A stretch of 64,000 bases of DNA from CAZAPG01 sp964486935 (GTDB taxonomy: Bacteria; Chloroflexota; Anaerolineae; 4572-78; J111). Both the position numbers and the translations under genes were made by a program. The DNA lies in contig CAZAPG010000038.1 of the NCBI GenBank assembly GCA_964486935.1, positions 4,297 to 68,296 on the forward strand, written 5' to 3'. The notes under the pieces are model-generated. The model ran no database searches. It was not told the origin of the DNA and saw only the letters and a program-made list of their open reading frames with translations. Shown here in pieces: positions 26,961 to 35,763 of this stretch. Position 1 is the stretch's first letter. Each line of letters opens with the position of its first letter.

Positions 26961-27938
26961 GTGAAGCGTTTGAGCTTGTGGATATTTACCGGCCTGGCGG
27001 TTTTGGCCTGCGGGCGACTCATCACCCCCACCCCGGCAGCGGTCAACAAGGCGGCTACCACCCCACCCACCCCCGGCGCCATCCGGGCCAGCAGCACCCC
27101 GCGCCCCACCTCTACCCCCAGAATTGCCACTCCAATTGCCAGCCCAACCCCCACCGTAACGCCAACCCCAGTCATCTACAGCGTTCAATCTGGCGACACG
27201 CTGCTAAAAATTGCTATTCAGTTTGACACCTCCACCGAGGCCATTCAAGAAGCCAATGGCATTATCGACCCGCGATTTTTGCAAATAGGGCAGCAGCTTA
27301 TTATTCCCCCCCCGGCTGCCGATGCTGAAGCGCCGCCAACGCCAACGCCTACGCCGCCGCCCCTGGAAGTAACCACCATCAATTTTCAGCCAACAACGCA
27401 CGGGGCGCTATGGTGTTTGGGAACCGTTGAAAACCCCGGCAACGATTACTTAACCGGCGTAGTGATTGAAGCCGCGCTGTTTGATAGCGAAGGCGTGTTA
27501 CTATCCAGAGAAGCCGCTTTTACCCAACTCGACGTGGTGCCGCCGGGACAATCGGCTCCTTTTGCCATTTTGTTTGAATCGCCGCCTTCTCAATTTGCCC
27601 AGTATCAGGTAGCAGCCGTGGCCGGCGTTCCAATATCAAGCCAGAGCCGCTACTACTTTGACCTTGAAACATTTGACCTGCGCGGCGCGCCACAGGGAAT
27701 TGCCACCTACAAAATTAACGGGCAGTTACGCAACTTTGGCGCTGAAGACGTTGAGTCGATTCGCCTGGTGGCCGTAGCTTTTGATAGCGACAACCGCGTG
27801 CTGGCTCAACGGCAGGCCGAGTTGGCTGTCACTTTACTGAGAGCCGGTTCTACCACACCCTTTGAAATAGACCTCATTATCCCAAACGGCAGCGTAGAGC
27901 ACTATGAGGTAATAGCCCAGGGATTAAAGGCGCAGTAA
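26961..27938 (+). CDS. LysM-domain lipoprotein with Pro-Thr linker
   Basis: A 325-residue exported protein starting at GTG 26961 (GAGG upstream). The signal peptide ends in LAVLAC, giving a lipidated Cys near residue 18. A Pro/Thr/Ser linker follows, then a LysM module (YSVQSGDTLLKIAIQFDTST ... LQIGQQLIIP) that binds peptidoglycan sugar chains. A second PTP linker leads to about 180 residues of two beta-rich repeats (WCLGTVENPGNDYLTGVVIE and INGQLRNFGAEDVESIRLVA), like FxLYD-type domains. It is likely cell-wall-bound on the outside. Confidence 0.85.
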   Translation: MKRLSLWIFTGLAVLACGRLITPTPAAVNKAATTPPTPGAIRASSTPRPTSTPRIATPIASPTPTVTPTPVIYSVQSGDTLLKIAIQFDTSTEAIQEANGIIDPRFLQIGQQLIIPPPAADAEAPPTPTPTPPPLEVTTINFQPTTHGALWCLGTVENPGNDYLTGVVIEAALFDSEGVLLSREAAFTQLDVVPPGQSAPFAILFESPPSQFAQYQVAAVAGVPISSQSRYYFDLETFDLRGAPQGIATYKINGQLRNFGAEDVESIRLVAVAFDSDNRVLAQRQAELAVTLLRAGSTTPFEIDLIIPNGSVEHYEVIAQGLKAQ

Positions 27939-28077
27939 CCCTCCGCCCCAAAATGTTGGCCGGAATGAGCTAACATTAGAATTTAACATAATCTGATTGA
28001 CATATTACTACGCTTATTGTATGATGACTCTTGCCAGATAAACTGCTCATGTTGGGCTTTACCCAAAAGGAAAATTT

Positions 28078-28512
28078 GTGAGAAAAAAGATACAAAGTCC
28101 AAAAGCCCCCCTGGCCCAATTTATTGCTATTATCGCCCTCACCATTTCTCTGTTTTTAATTGTAGATTTTGGGCGGCGGGCGGCAGCCAACTACCGCAGC
28201 CAACGTGAGGCCGAACGATTAACCCAAGAAGTTGAAGCAGCCCGCCGGTATCAGGCCAAATTATTAGCCCAACGCACCTACGCTGCCAGCGATTTATATA
28301 TAGAAGAAATAGCCCGTAAAGAATTAAAATGGGTTCAGCCGGGTGAGATCGTAGTGGTGGTACTGCCCACCCTTGAGCCATCCGGTTCTATTAACCCCGC
28401 CGCCAAAACAGACCAATCCAGACAGGCTTATGTTACCTCGCCACAAGAGGCGTGGTGGCTACTCTTTTTTGGCGACCAGTTCCCCTCCCATCTACCTGTC
28501 GATGCCCCCTAA
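28078..28512 (+). CDS. DivIC/FtsB-like septum formation initiator
   Basis: A 144-residue type II membrane protein from GTG 28078 (AAGGAAAA upstream). A short basic N terminus, one helix at about 14-33, then a coiled coil (about 38-70, AERLTQEVEAARRYQAKL) and the conserved segment YIEEIARKELKWVQPGEIV, which matches the DivIC/FtsB motif. It would act in the divisome with FtsL/FtsQ homologues. The last 45 residues are a Pro/Ser-rich tail with no family counterpart. Confidence 0.8.
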   Translation: MRKKIQSPKAPLAQFIAIIALTISLFLIVDFGRRAAANYRSQREAERLTQEVEAARRYQAKLLAQRTYAASDLYIEEIARKELKWVQPGEIVVVVLPTLEPSGSINPAAKTDQSRQAYVTSPQEAWWLLFFGDQFPSHLPVDAP

Positions 28513-28554
28513 TTTGACACGCCCAACCTTTTGATTAAAATGACAGCATCCAAA

Positions 28555-28630
28555 TGCTGATGTAGCTCAGTCGGTTAGAGCACGGAACTCATAATTCCGG
28601 GGTCGGTGGTTCAAGTCCACCCATCAGCAC
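28555..28630 (+). tRNA. tRNA with CAU anticodon (elongator Met or Ile2)
   Basis: Acceptor arms TGCTGAT (28555-28561) and ATCAGCA (28623-28629), D-arm AGCTCAG...GAGC, anticodon stem CGGAA/TTCCG with loop CTCATAA (CAT at 28590-28592), T-arm GGTGG TTCAAGT CCACC. The paired first base and the lack of GGG:CCC in the anticodon stem exclude initiator tRNA. The same loop occurs in tRNA-Met(m) and lysidine-type tRNA-Ile2, which I cannot separate. CCA is not encoded. Confidence 0.95.
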
Positions 28631-28654
28631 TAAGGTCGAATCCCGGCCGTAGTG

Positions 28655-28690
28655 AAAACTCTGCCGGTAAATCGGCAGTTTTTTTTATTT
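28655..28690 (+). terminator. Terminator downstream of the tRNA
   Basis: CTGCCG (28661-28666) and CGGCAG (28673-28678) with a 6-nt loop, flanked by AAAACT and T8. It ends the tRNA transcript. Confidence 0.85.
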
Positions 28691-29153
28691 GAGATAAACA
28701 AGGTTAGAGTCTCATTCAATATACAAAAAGATAAGTCCTTGCTCCAACAAAAATCTGATTTAGCAAAATGTAACTGAATACTCAAACGTTCACCTTCAAT
28801 GAAGAGAGCGGCTCGCATTTCCTGGCCAAGGGGCTAACCAGAAAGGCGAAGCTGTCTTCACTCAGGTAAACCAGGTTCTTAGTACAGAGGTCTGCAAAAC
28901 CTCTGTACTTGCGGAAGCGAAAAAATAACAGTCAGTGTAGGTTTTTTTGTTACCCTAAGTTTTGGTAGAGCATTTAACTGAAAATAAAAGAGCCTACCAA
29001 AGCTAAATCGGGGACAATTACAGAGCAAAATTAGTAAAAATCGATTAGTATTTTTATTTTGGCCGTTTCCCGGCCATCTCTTAAAGCCCCACCGGGACTC
29101 GGCGGGACTTTTTTGTTTATTGGGTCTGATCGAGAGCATAGGAGGCCCAGGTT
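28691..29153. other. AT-rich gene-free stretch after the tRNA
   Basis: 463 bp without a supportable gene and with lower GC than the neighbours. It holds the palindrome at 28881-28909 and a GC hairpin at 29086-29117 (CCCCACC / GGCGGGA, followed by CTTTTTT) that looks like a terminator of a lost plus-strand gene. The remainder shows nothing recognisable. Confidence 0.55.
28881..28909. repeat. 11-bp palindromic hairpin
   Basis: AGTACAGAGGT and ACCTCTGTACT form a perfect stem around CTGCAAA. It resembles the palindrome at 44348-44380 in having an AGGT/ACCT core around a loop of seven bases. It has no T-run. Confidence 0.6.
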
Positions 29154-29657
29154 ATGCCTAATGGAAAATCACCAGCACACACCCTAGAATTAGAAGTACC
29201 GACCTATCTCCCTTTGCCTGAGGCTGCCAACAAATATAATCTCTCCGAAAATATGTTGACCCAACTTATTCAAGCTGGTAAGATTGAAGCAGTTCGATTG
29301 CCCTCGGGAGAACTACTTGTGTCTGCGGAAAATGGTCAATCAAAAACCAAAGAGATGATTATAAACGAAAAGTATCCTCATTTGAAGGGTAACCCAATTA
29401 CAATAACCGAAGCGGCGGAAAAATACGAGTTGCCAAGATCAACAATCGAAAAGTGGTTAGAGCGTAAGTATATTGAGATAGTTGATCCTGACTCATATCC
29501 AATGAAAGTAGACGAGGCTGATGTATTATACTGCGTCGATGTCTATCGTCAACGAAAAGCCTTGGGGATAACAGGGGGAGTTCCTTTGTTAGATGAAAAC
29601 GGACTTCCTTATCAGCTTAAGCACCCGGACCTGTCGAAACGTCGCCGAATGCAATGA
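29154..29657 (+). CDS. Protein with two helix-turn-helix (excisionase-like) segments
   Basis: A 167-residue protein, ATG after AGGAGG. Two similar segments are visible: YLPLPEAANKYNLSENMLTQ (about 18-37) and ITITEAAEKYELPRSTIEKW (about 82-101), each followed by a short basic or acidic wing (GKIEAVRLPSGELLV; RKYIEIVDPDSYPMKVDEA). This is the winged-helix excisionase/MerR-type fold, so DNA binding is likely. Base composition is more AT-rich than the surrounding genes. It may come from a mobile element, but no integrase accompanies it. Confidence 0.6.
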   Translation: MPNGKSPAHTLELEVPTYLPLPEAANKYNLSENMLTQLIQAGKIEAVRLPSGELLVSAENGQSKTKEMIINEKYPHLKGNPITITEAAEKYELPRSTIEKWLERKYIEIVDPDSYPMKVDEADVLYCVDVYRQRKALGITGGVPLLDENGLPYQLKHPDLSKRRRMQ

Positions 29658-29701
29658 ATTATCGATAAACAAAATTAGAATTTTTTGAATAACTCGTCTG
29701 G

Positions 29702-29726
29702 AAGCGGCTAAAGCCGCTTTTTTTAT
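29702..29726 (+). terminator. Terminator after the HTH gene
   Basis: AAGCGGC (29702-29708), TAAA loop, GCCGCTT (29713-29719) and a run of T. Standard intrinsic terminator. Confidence 0.88.
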
Positions 29727-29772
29727 CACAGGTTCCCCTAGCACCATTTACAGCTAGGGGAATTTGTGATAA
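29723..29772. repeat. Long hairpin with 20-nt arms
   Basis: TTCCCCTAGC (29733-29742) pairs perfectly with GCTAGGGGAA (29753-29762). The stem continues outward through two G-T wobble pairs into TTATCACA / TGTGATAA, giving 20-nt arms with a 10-nt loop. It follows the HTH-gene terminator directly and may be a second terminator or a folded RNA element. Confidence 0.65.
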
Positions 29773-29832
29773 TATGTAGCCATTCTCAAACAACATCTAT
29801 AGATGATTAGCAGAGTAACCTTGGAGGCAGAA

Positions 29833-30020
29833 ATGTCTCAACAAATAAAACCACAACAGCAGGTCGAATATCATCCTGACGAAAGAGGTATGGAGACAGG
29901 GTAACAGGTTTCAACTACAACTATTGGGCAGACAAGGCTACGAGATTTGGATTGGACTCTGATAAAATTGATTTTCAGAGTGAAGGTTTCTATTATTACC
30001 TTAATTTCGAGTTAGGGCTA
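29833..30020 (+). pseudogene. Frameshifted gene remnant
   Basis: ATG 29833 with GGAGG five bases upstream opens a frame of 23 codons (MSQQIKPQQQVEYHPDERG...) that stops at 29902. The +2 frame then reads GFNYNYWADKATRFGLDSDK and FYYYLNFELGLSTV up to the convergent gene at 30021. The aromatic, low-GC coding pattern and the sound ribosome-binding site suggest one gene broken by a frameshift near 29885 and cut at its 3' end. No family is recognised. Confidence 0.4.
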
Positions 30021-31067
30021 TCAACTGTCACCAAGAAGCCAACTATCGCTTGTACCGCCCATCCAATTCAGAACCATTCCTCGCAACAAAACTGCAATGG
30101 AGCGACTCATATCAAGCGAACAACCTTCAACCAGCAACTCCAGGCGGCCTGTAGGTCCATCTACCGCACCTGCTTGGTAGCAGGCTTCAACCAGATCATA
30201 CTCAATGTCAGGATCATGCATTATTTCGTGTTTTCCGGTGACAATAGCTAAGGCAGCCTCAATACCATAGCAAGCCCAGTTACACCCCCCGGCGACAACC
30301 AATACATCTACTTCGGTTGATGAAACTGCCCCACCGCCGCACGGGCATTGGCATTGGTCAGCATACGGGACAACTCTCCGCACCTCCGACTCTATCACCC
30401 CAAAGCCGATTTCGTTGCCGACCTCACCCATACTAATGGTAAGTACATCTCGACGACGCGCTTCGGCTATAACTAAATGAAAGTTAGACTGGGGTGTTAC
30501 CCAGTGATGCCCAACGGCATTATGAATTACCCCAAGACGATTAGGCCCTGGTCTTTCAATAGCGATGACTGCCTTTGGGGCGTATTCATTAAAGAGTGCG
30601 CGTGATTGTTCGGTTGCTTGAGCAACATCAAAACTAAAATCAATGAGATGGACCAAGCCGGGTTGTGAGATCCCTTTGGGCGTGTAGGCTACGGTCAACC
30701 CGGCCGCTTCCAAAGCTCCGATTGTTGCCTTTCGATAACGGTCTTCCACAACCACCAGGATTTTAGCGTCAAAAGCTAATTGAAGCGTTCGGGCCAGAAC
30801 AGCCAAGCCAGGAGGGCCATCTGTTTCTCCAAAGGGAAGGAATGGCGGTCCTCCAATGCCGGTAGAAAGTATGACTGTGCTGCCGGGTATGGACAGGCTG
30901 TCGTTCAGACGTTCGGCAGCTAACAGGGTGAGTGGTTTGTCACCTTGTCTGGCTCTGGCAGCCTGATAGAGTGGCACGGTGATGTCATTGAGTAACCCGG
31001 AAGGTCTCATCTCGACCGTGATCAAACGGTCAATATAATTACAAGCCTGTATTTGAAGTGTGGTCAT
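30021..31067 (-). CDS. D-glutamate cyclase-like (DUF4392) protein
   Basis: A 348-residue protein resembling the C-terminal domain of D-glutamate cyclase, which turns D-glutamate into 5-oxo-D-proline. Marks are STGIGGPPFLPFGETDGPPG near 68-88, IAIERPGPNRLGVIHNA near 168, and two Cys-rich parts (DQCQCPCGGGA and VVAGGCNWACYGIEAAL). It is the last gene of a minus-strand run with a peptide-type ABC importer and TcuA/TcuB-like proteins, one nucleotide after the permease gene, so its substrate may be the imported or oxidised compound. The cyclase activity is inferred by similarity from memory. Confidence 0.7.
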   Translation of the reverse strand: MTTLQIQACNYIDRLITVEMRPSGLLNDITVPLYQAARARQGDKPLTLLAAERLNDSLSIPGSTVILSTGIGGPPFLPFGETDGPPGLAVLARTLQLAFDAKILVVVEDRYRKATIGALEAAGLTVAYTPKGISQPGLVHLIDFSFDVAQATEQSRALFNEYAPKAVIAIERPGPNRLGVIHNAVGHHWVTPQSNFHLVIAEARRRDVLTISMGEVGNEIGFGVIESEVRRVVPYADQCQCPCGGGAVSSTEVDVLVVAGGCNWACYGIEAALAIVTGKHEIMHDPDIEYDLVEACYQAGAVDGPTGRLELLVEGCSLDMSRSIAVLLRGMVLNWMGGTSDSWLLGDS

Positions 31068-31068
31068 T

Positions 31069-31962
31069 TTACCCTCTCAGGTATGTTTTTGGATCAAGTA
31101 AATCGCGTAACCCATCGCCCAAAAAATTCATGGCGAGTACAGTCAGGCTCAACGCACCGCCCGGCGCCAATATCAGCCAAGTTGCATCTTGCAGGTAACG
31201 GCGACCATCTTCAAGCATAAGCCCCCAACTTGGAGTTGGAGGTTGAACACCCAACCCTAAAAAACTTAGCGCAGCTTCGGCAATAATTGCTTGTGAAAAG
31301 GTGAAGGTCGCCTGGACGATTAGAGGGCCTGTCACATTAGGCAAAATGTTGTGCGTAAGCATTCGAAGATTGGGGGTACCAAGCGCCCGAGCTGCCAGAA
31401 CGAATTCTTCCTCCTTGACTACCAGGGTTTCAGCCCGTATCAACCGGGCAAATACGGGTGCAAAGACAATACCCAAGGCCAGCATCGCATTTTGAATATC
31501 AGGCCCCAGACTACCCACAATCGCCATAGCCAGTAAGATTGGCGGAAAACTTAGTATAGCATCAATAATACGGCTAAAAATTCTATCCCAAATGCCCCCA
31601 AGATAGCCCGCAGCCAGACCAATTGGCAACCCAAATAATAGCCCTATTCCTGTTGAGACTAGCCCGAAAGAAATGGAGACACGAGCGCCAAACAGAACCC
31701 GGCTGAAGACATCGCGTCCCAGTGAGTCTGTCCCCATAATATGTTTGAAACTTGGGGGGTTTGTTAATTCGTCATAGTTTTGGGTAGTGGGGTCATGAGT
31801 AGTGACCCAGGGGGCCAACCCGGCAAAAATCAAGAAAAACAATAACACAATTCCGCCAATTGTGGCGCCGGTATGTCGAAACAGAGCGTTGACCCGACGA
31901 AAACCATGTCGTGTAACGAGACGATTGAAACCGGTTTTTAAAAACGAAGAGGAGGACGGCAT
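31069..31962 (-). CDS. Peptide-type ABC permease (DppC-like)
   Basis: A 297-residue inner-membrane permease. The N-terminal helix is at about 31-50, followed by TDSLGRDVFSRVLFGARVS, a DppC/OppC hallmark, and the EAA loop AARALGTPNLRMLTHNILPN. Six helices are expected. It pairs with the DppB-like permease upstream (28-nt gap). No ATPase gene of the DppD/DppF type is in the cluster. Confidence 0.92.
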   Translation of the reverse strand: MPSSSSFLKTGFNRLVTRHGFRRVNALFRHTGATIGGIVLLFFLIFAGLAPWVTTHDPTTQNYDELTNPPSFKHIMGTDSLGRDVFSRVLFGARVSISFGLVSTGIGLLFGLPIGLAAGYLGGIWDRIFSRIIDAILSFPPILLAMAIVGSLGPDIQNAMLALGIVFAPVFARLIRAETLVVKEEEFVLAARALGTPNLRMLTHNILPNVTGPLIVQATFTFSQAIIAEAALSFLGLGVQPPTPSWGLMLEDGRRYLQDATWLILAPGGALSLTVLAMNFLGDGLRDLLDPKTYLRG

Positions 31963-31990
31963 TTTGCCCGTGGCCCGACCTGGATTGGTT

Positions 31991-32932
31991 TCATGGCGAT
32001 AATTTGGGATTTAGAAGTACATAGATAATATCGACCGCCAAGTTGGCGAGAATGAAGATTAAGGAAATTGCAAGAGCAATTCCCTGGATGACTGGAATAT
32101 CACGTTGTAAGACTGCCCGGATCATAAGATTCCCCAACCCCGGAACATTGAAGATCTTCTCGATGATTATGGCACTGCCAAGCATGTAGACAAAGCTGGT
32201 GCCAACAACCGTAACCAAAGGAATTAACGCATTCCTGAGCGCATGTCGAAACAGAACGGTATATTCAACTAACCCCTTGGCCCGAGCTACCGTAATATAT
32301 GATTGTCCCAAAACCTCAAGCAGGCTTGACCGCAACAGCCGCATAAATTGGGCCGCGTAAGTAAAGCCTAGCGTAATGGAAGGGAGAAGGTATGAGGGCA
32401 AAGTTGTCCAGGGTTCTCGCACAATATCACCCTGGACACTCACAGAAGTCCAGCGAAGTTGAACGGCAAATATTAACACCAGTACTACAGCCAATACGAA
32501 ATTGGGTACCGACTGCCCCGCTATTGCCGCTAGCGATGCACCATAATCTGCAATGGTATTTTGTTTTGTCGCCGCAATGATTCCCAGTGGAACAGCCAGT
32601 AGCAGCGCCCAAACCATACCCAGTCCGGCCAAGGTTAGACTGGCCGGTAAACGGCCAGCAATCATCTGCCGAACTTCTTCACCGGTACGAATTGAGCGCC
32701 CCAGGTCGGCCGTAACCACTCGCCCCAACCAACGTCCATATTGCACCGGTAGTGGATCTGACAGCCCGTACTCCTGACGCAAAGCCAAAATCTGTTCCTC
32801 TGTTACCGATGGCCCGACCATAGCTGCGATTGGGTCGCCCGGCACCAGGTGAATCAATAAAAAGATAATCACTGATACCAGTAGCAAAACCGGTGGCAGC
32901 TCGATAAGACGGCGTATAAAGTAATTTGGCAC
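31991..32932 (-). CDS. Peptide-type ABC permease (DppB-like)
   Basis: A 313-residue permease. I use GTG 32932 (MPNYFIRRLIEL) over a TTG two codons upstream because family members begin close to the I-R-R-L segment. HLVPGDPIAAMVGPSVTEEQ is the typical periplasmic segment after helix 1. The EAA loop near residue 215 reads VARAKGLVEYTVLFRHALRN. It lies 13 nt after the substrate-binding protein gene. Confidence 0.92.
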   Translation of the reverse strand: MPNYFIRRLIELPPVLLLVSVIIFLLIHLVPGDPIAAMVGPSVTEEQILALRQEYGLSDPLPVQYGRWLGRVVTADLGRSIRTGEEVRQMIAGRLPASLTLAGLGMVWALLLAVPLGIIAATKQNTIADYGASLAAIAGQSVPNFVLAVVLVLIFAVQLRWTSVSVQGDIVREPWTTLPSYLLPSITLGFTYAAQFMRLLRSSLLEVLGQSYITVARAKGLVEYTVLFRHALRNALIPLVTVVGTSFVYMLGSAIIIEKIFNVPGLGNLMIRAVLQRDIPVIQGIALAISLIFILANLAVDIIYVLLNPKLSP

Positions 32933-32945
32933 GTACAATCAACAC

Positions 32946-34607
32946 CTAACTTATACTGACACCCTCAAATAATACCTCGATCTCTGAGTTTGATGGTTCA
33001 TAACCTTGTATCTTGGCATTAGCAACGCGAACTAAGGTGGGCCGCACCAAATATAGCATATGGACATCTTCAAGCATAATTTCCGTTAACTTGTTGAATG
33101 TTTCAATCCGCTCAGCCTCGGATTGACTGGTTCGGGATTGGTCCAGGAGTTCATCGACGGTTGGATTGCTGTAACCAACGCTGGCCACACCCCCTGAGTG
33201 CCAGAAAAAGTAGGTGGCCGAGTCTGGGTCAGGCGACTCAAGATTAACAAACCGCAGCCCGGCTTCCATTTCATGGTCTCGCAAAGTTCGTTGAACCCAG
33301 GTGGCACCATCTAACGGTTCAGGCTTGACTGTAATCCCAACCTTACCCAGTTGGTCGGTCAGAATTTCCAGTTCCCGGCGGTTCACCGCTTTTTCTACAG
33401 TAATAATCGAGAGTTCAAAGCCATCCCCATAGCCGGCTGATTCTAGAAGTTCTCTGGCTTTGTCTAAGTCAGCATTTTTGGGATAGCGCAGCAAATCCTT
33501 GGTGTAAGTAATAAATCCAGGCGGGTAAGGGTTGTCGACCGGCGTAGCAAAACCCTGATAGGCAATTTTAGCCAGGGCTTCACGATCAATGGCATAACTA
33601 ATGGCCTGCCGTACAGCCTTATTCTGCACTGCCGCATTGTGGGGTTTGGCTGTATCCATATTAAAAACCAGCCAATCCCAGGCCCAACCTGGCGTTTCAA
33701 ACACCTGTATAGTATTTTCTGCTCTAAGCGCCTCGACGTCTTTGTAGTCAGGGTTATCCATAAAATGAATCTCGCCGGTTTGAAGGGCGCTCAGACGCAC
33801 AAAGGGGTCTTCAAATGGCCTAAAAATAAGACGATCAAGCTTAGGAAGCCCCTCTTTGTAATATTGTTCAAACTTTTTAAATTCAATACTCTCGCCGCTG
33901 GTCCACGACACAAACTCAAAAGGTCCCGTACCAATCGGATGGCGGTTGAATTCTTCTTCACCCATCTCATCGTAGGCTTTCTTTGAAACCATTAGACCGG
34001 CGGTGCCGGCCGTCGTTGTTACCAAAAAAGGCGCGAAGGGTTTCCCTAAATAATATTCAACCGTATATTTATCAATGGCCTTGGCCCCTTTTACAAAAGA
34101 GTAGAGATTTACCCGCCCTTTTTTATTTTCAACCGTATAGTTGACGTTAAATTCAACGTCCTCTGCCGTGAATTCCCCATACCCTCCATGAAATTGTACT
34201 CCTTCCCGGAGTTTGAAAACCCAGGTAGTTTCATCTTTTTGAGTCCACTCCGTGGCCAGAGCCGGCAAAACCTTTCTTTGTTTGGCATCCCAGGTAACTA
34301 AGCTATTATAGATATTGCCGCGCACCTGATCGCCAACAGGATCTCCTAATCGCGTAATGGGGTTCAGTCCCACAGGCTCGGCGAATTGACCCACAACCAG
34401 TGTCCCACCAGTTTGGGATGAGGGTGCAGCCACAGTTGGATCGATGGCAGCAGTAGCAGGGGCTTCGGACGCTGAGGGTGGGACTTCAGGAGCGCAAGCC
34501 GCCAGAATCATCATTGTCGTAGCTCCGGCAGCTGACTTGATAAATTCTCTCCGGCTGATCAGGCCAGAAAGTTTGGCAGGATATTTCTTGGTACGATTGT
34601 CGTTCAT
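32946..34607 (-). CDS. Tat-exported solute-binding lipoprotein, family 5
   Basis: Substrate-binding protein of a peptide/nickel-type importer, 553 residues from ATG 34607 (GAGGGG upstream). The signal carries twin arginines (R19-R20 in SRREFIKSAAG) and a lipobox ending in Cys38 (LAAC), so it is exported folded by the Tat system and lipid-anchored. The mature domain begins GGTLVVGQFAEPVGLNPI and includes REGVQFHGGYGEFTAEDVEF, both SBP5 marks. The gene is 52 nt after the TcuB-like gene. The ligand is unknown; a tricarboxylate or acidic amino-acid derivative is possible. Confidence 0.92.
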   Translation of the reverse strand: MNDNRTKKYPAKLSGLISRREFIKSAAGATTMMILAACAPEVPPSASEAPATAAIDPTVAAPSSQTGGTLVVGQFAEPVGLNPITRLGDPVGDQVRGNIYNSLVTWDAKQRKVLPALATEWTQKDETTWVFKLREGVQFHGGYGEFTAEDVEFNVNYTVENKKGRVNLYSFVKGAKAIDKYTVEYYLGKPFAPFLVTTTAGTAGLMVSKKAYDEMGEEEFNRHPIGTGPFEFVSWTSGESIEFKKFEQYYKEGLPKLDRLIFRPFEDPFVRLSALQTGEIHFMDNPDYKDVEALRAENTIQVFETPGWAWDWLVFNMDTAKPHNAAVQNKAVRQAISYAIDREALAKIAYQGFATPVDNPYPPGFITYTKDLLRYPKNADLDKARELLESAGYGDGFELSIITVEKAVNRRELEILTDQLGKVGITVKPEPLDGATWVQRTLRDHEMEAGLRFVNLESPDPDSATYFFWHSGGVASVGYSNPTVDELLDQSRTSQSEAERIETFNKLTEIMLEDVHMLYLVRPTLVRVANAKIQGYEPSNSEIEVLFEGVSIS

Positions 34608-34659
34608 GTTGTCCCCTCTCATCTTTATGATACTTACTTGGTGGTTATAAATTGAAGCG

Positions 34660-35763
34660 TTACAACGTCTGCCGCGACTGCTCGATTGAGTGGCGGACCA
34701 ACGCGGCGTAACGATAGATAGCGTGCACGAATTTGCCATAAGGCATCGTCAGAAACAGCCCCAAAACTACGCCAAGATGCAGTGTCAGAAGCGTGCCCAT
34801 CGCCGGCGTTTCGCGCAAGGCCAGCAACACCAAACCCGTCAGGCTGGTTAAGAACAGCATTACCAGAAAGGCAACGTCCATGCTGAATAAGCGCCGGTTG
34901 GCCGGCGCCGGGTCGCTATGCCATTTGAGCCACAGCAAGCCGGCCGGGCCAATCAGCAGCCCTATACCGCCAAGAGTGCCCAACACCACCGGCCCACTCA
35001 GGTAGGGGTATGGCGAGTGCCAATGAAAGACATTGTGATAGATGGCAGCCAGAGTAGTTGAGGCCAAATCCAGCATGAAGCCGTAAAAGGTGAGGTGATG
35101 AAACCAGCGCCGGGCGTGGGAGAAATCCCCATCCGGGTAATTGCAGCCGTGGCCGCCGCCCTCCAGATATTTGAGTTTTAAAGCATCCCACATGGCCTGT
35201 CTGTTGGCCTGCGGGTCAACCAACTCGCGCCACGTTCCGCCTGTGTCGCGCCAGAAACGGATAACGCCCACCAGCAGCGCAACCCCAATATACAGACTGA
35301 CCCCCATTGCCGGCCAGACCATTAACTCATACGGGATTATCCTGAAGAAGGCGCCCTCGCCTAATTGGGCCGCAAACAGTATCGAAGGGTCCTGAAAGAA
35401 AAATGTAAGGAGCATCACCACCAGCACGCTCCCTCCGGCAATTAATGTGACCGCCAACCCGTTCCGCCGGAAGAGGCCCGCCATAAAGCCGGGCCAGGCC
35501 ATATCTCGATAGGTCTCCGCTCTCAGCTCTGAAAAGATTTTGGGGACATTTACTTCAAATTCGTGAGGGGGGGCGTACTGGCAGGCGTAGTAGCAGCCCC
35601 GGCAATTGTGGCACAGGTTAGCCAGGTAAATCAGGTCTCGTTCTAAAAAACTGCGCCGCAGTTCCATCGCCGGGAAAACGGCGCAGAAGCCCTCGCAGTA
35701 GCGACAGGCATTGCAAATGACCATTACCCGTTCGGCCTCTTTGAGCTTTTCAGTCGATGGCAT
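34660..35763 (-). CDS. tcuB: TcuB-like Fe-S/heme membrane protein
   Basis: Partner of tricarballylate dehydrogenase; 367 residues. N-terminal cytosolic part with two [4Fe-4S] motifs (CNACRYCEGFCAVFP and CHNCRGCYYACQYAPP), then about six membrane helices with His residues suited to heme or quinone contact (GDFSHARRWFHHLTFYGFML). It passes electrons from TcuA to the quinone pool. The ATG at 35763 overlaps the tcuA end by 14 nt; the longer TTG start is disfavoured. Substrate assignment depends on TcuA. Confidence 0.88.
   Translation of the reverse strand: MPSTEKLKEAERVMVICNACRYCEGFCAVFPAMELRRSFLERDLIYLANLCHNCRGCYYACQYAPPHEFEVNVPKIFSELRAETYRDMAWPGFMAGLFRRNGLAVTLIAGGSVLVVMLLTFFFQDPSILFAAQLGEGAFFRIIPYELMVWPAMGVSLYIGVALLVGVIRFWRDTGGTWRELVDPQANRQAMWDALKLKYLEGGGHGCNYPDGDFSHARRWFHHLTFYGFMLDLASTTLAAIYHNVFHWHSPYPYLSGPVVLGTLGGIGLLIGPAGLLWLKWHSDPAPANRRLFSMDVAFLVMLFLTSLTGLVLLALRETPAMGTLLTLHLGVVLGLFLTMPYGKFVHAIYRYAALVRHSIEQSRQTL

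Noticed and set aside
28555..28630. Initiator tRNA-Met
   Set aside because: The first acceptor pair is matched and the three G-C pairs of the anticodon stem are missing.
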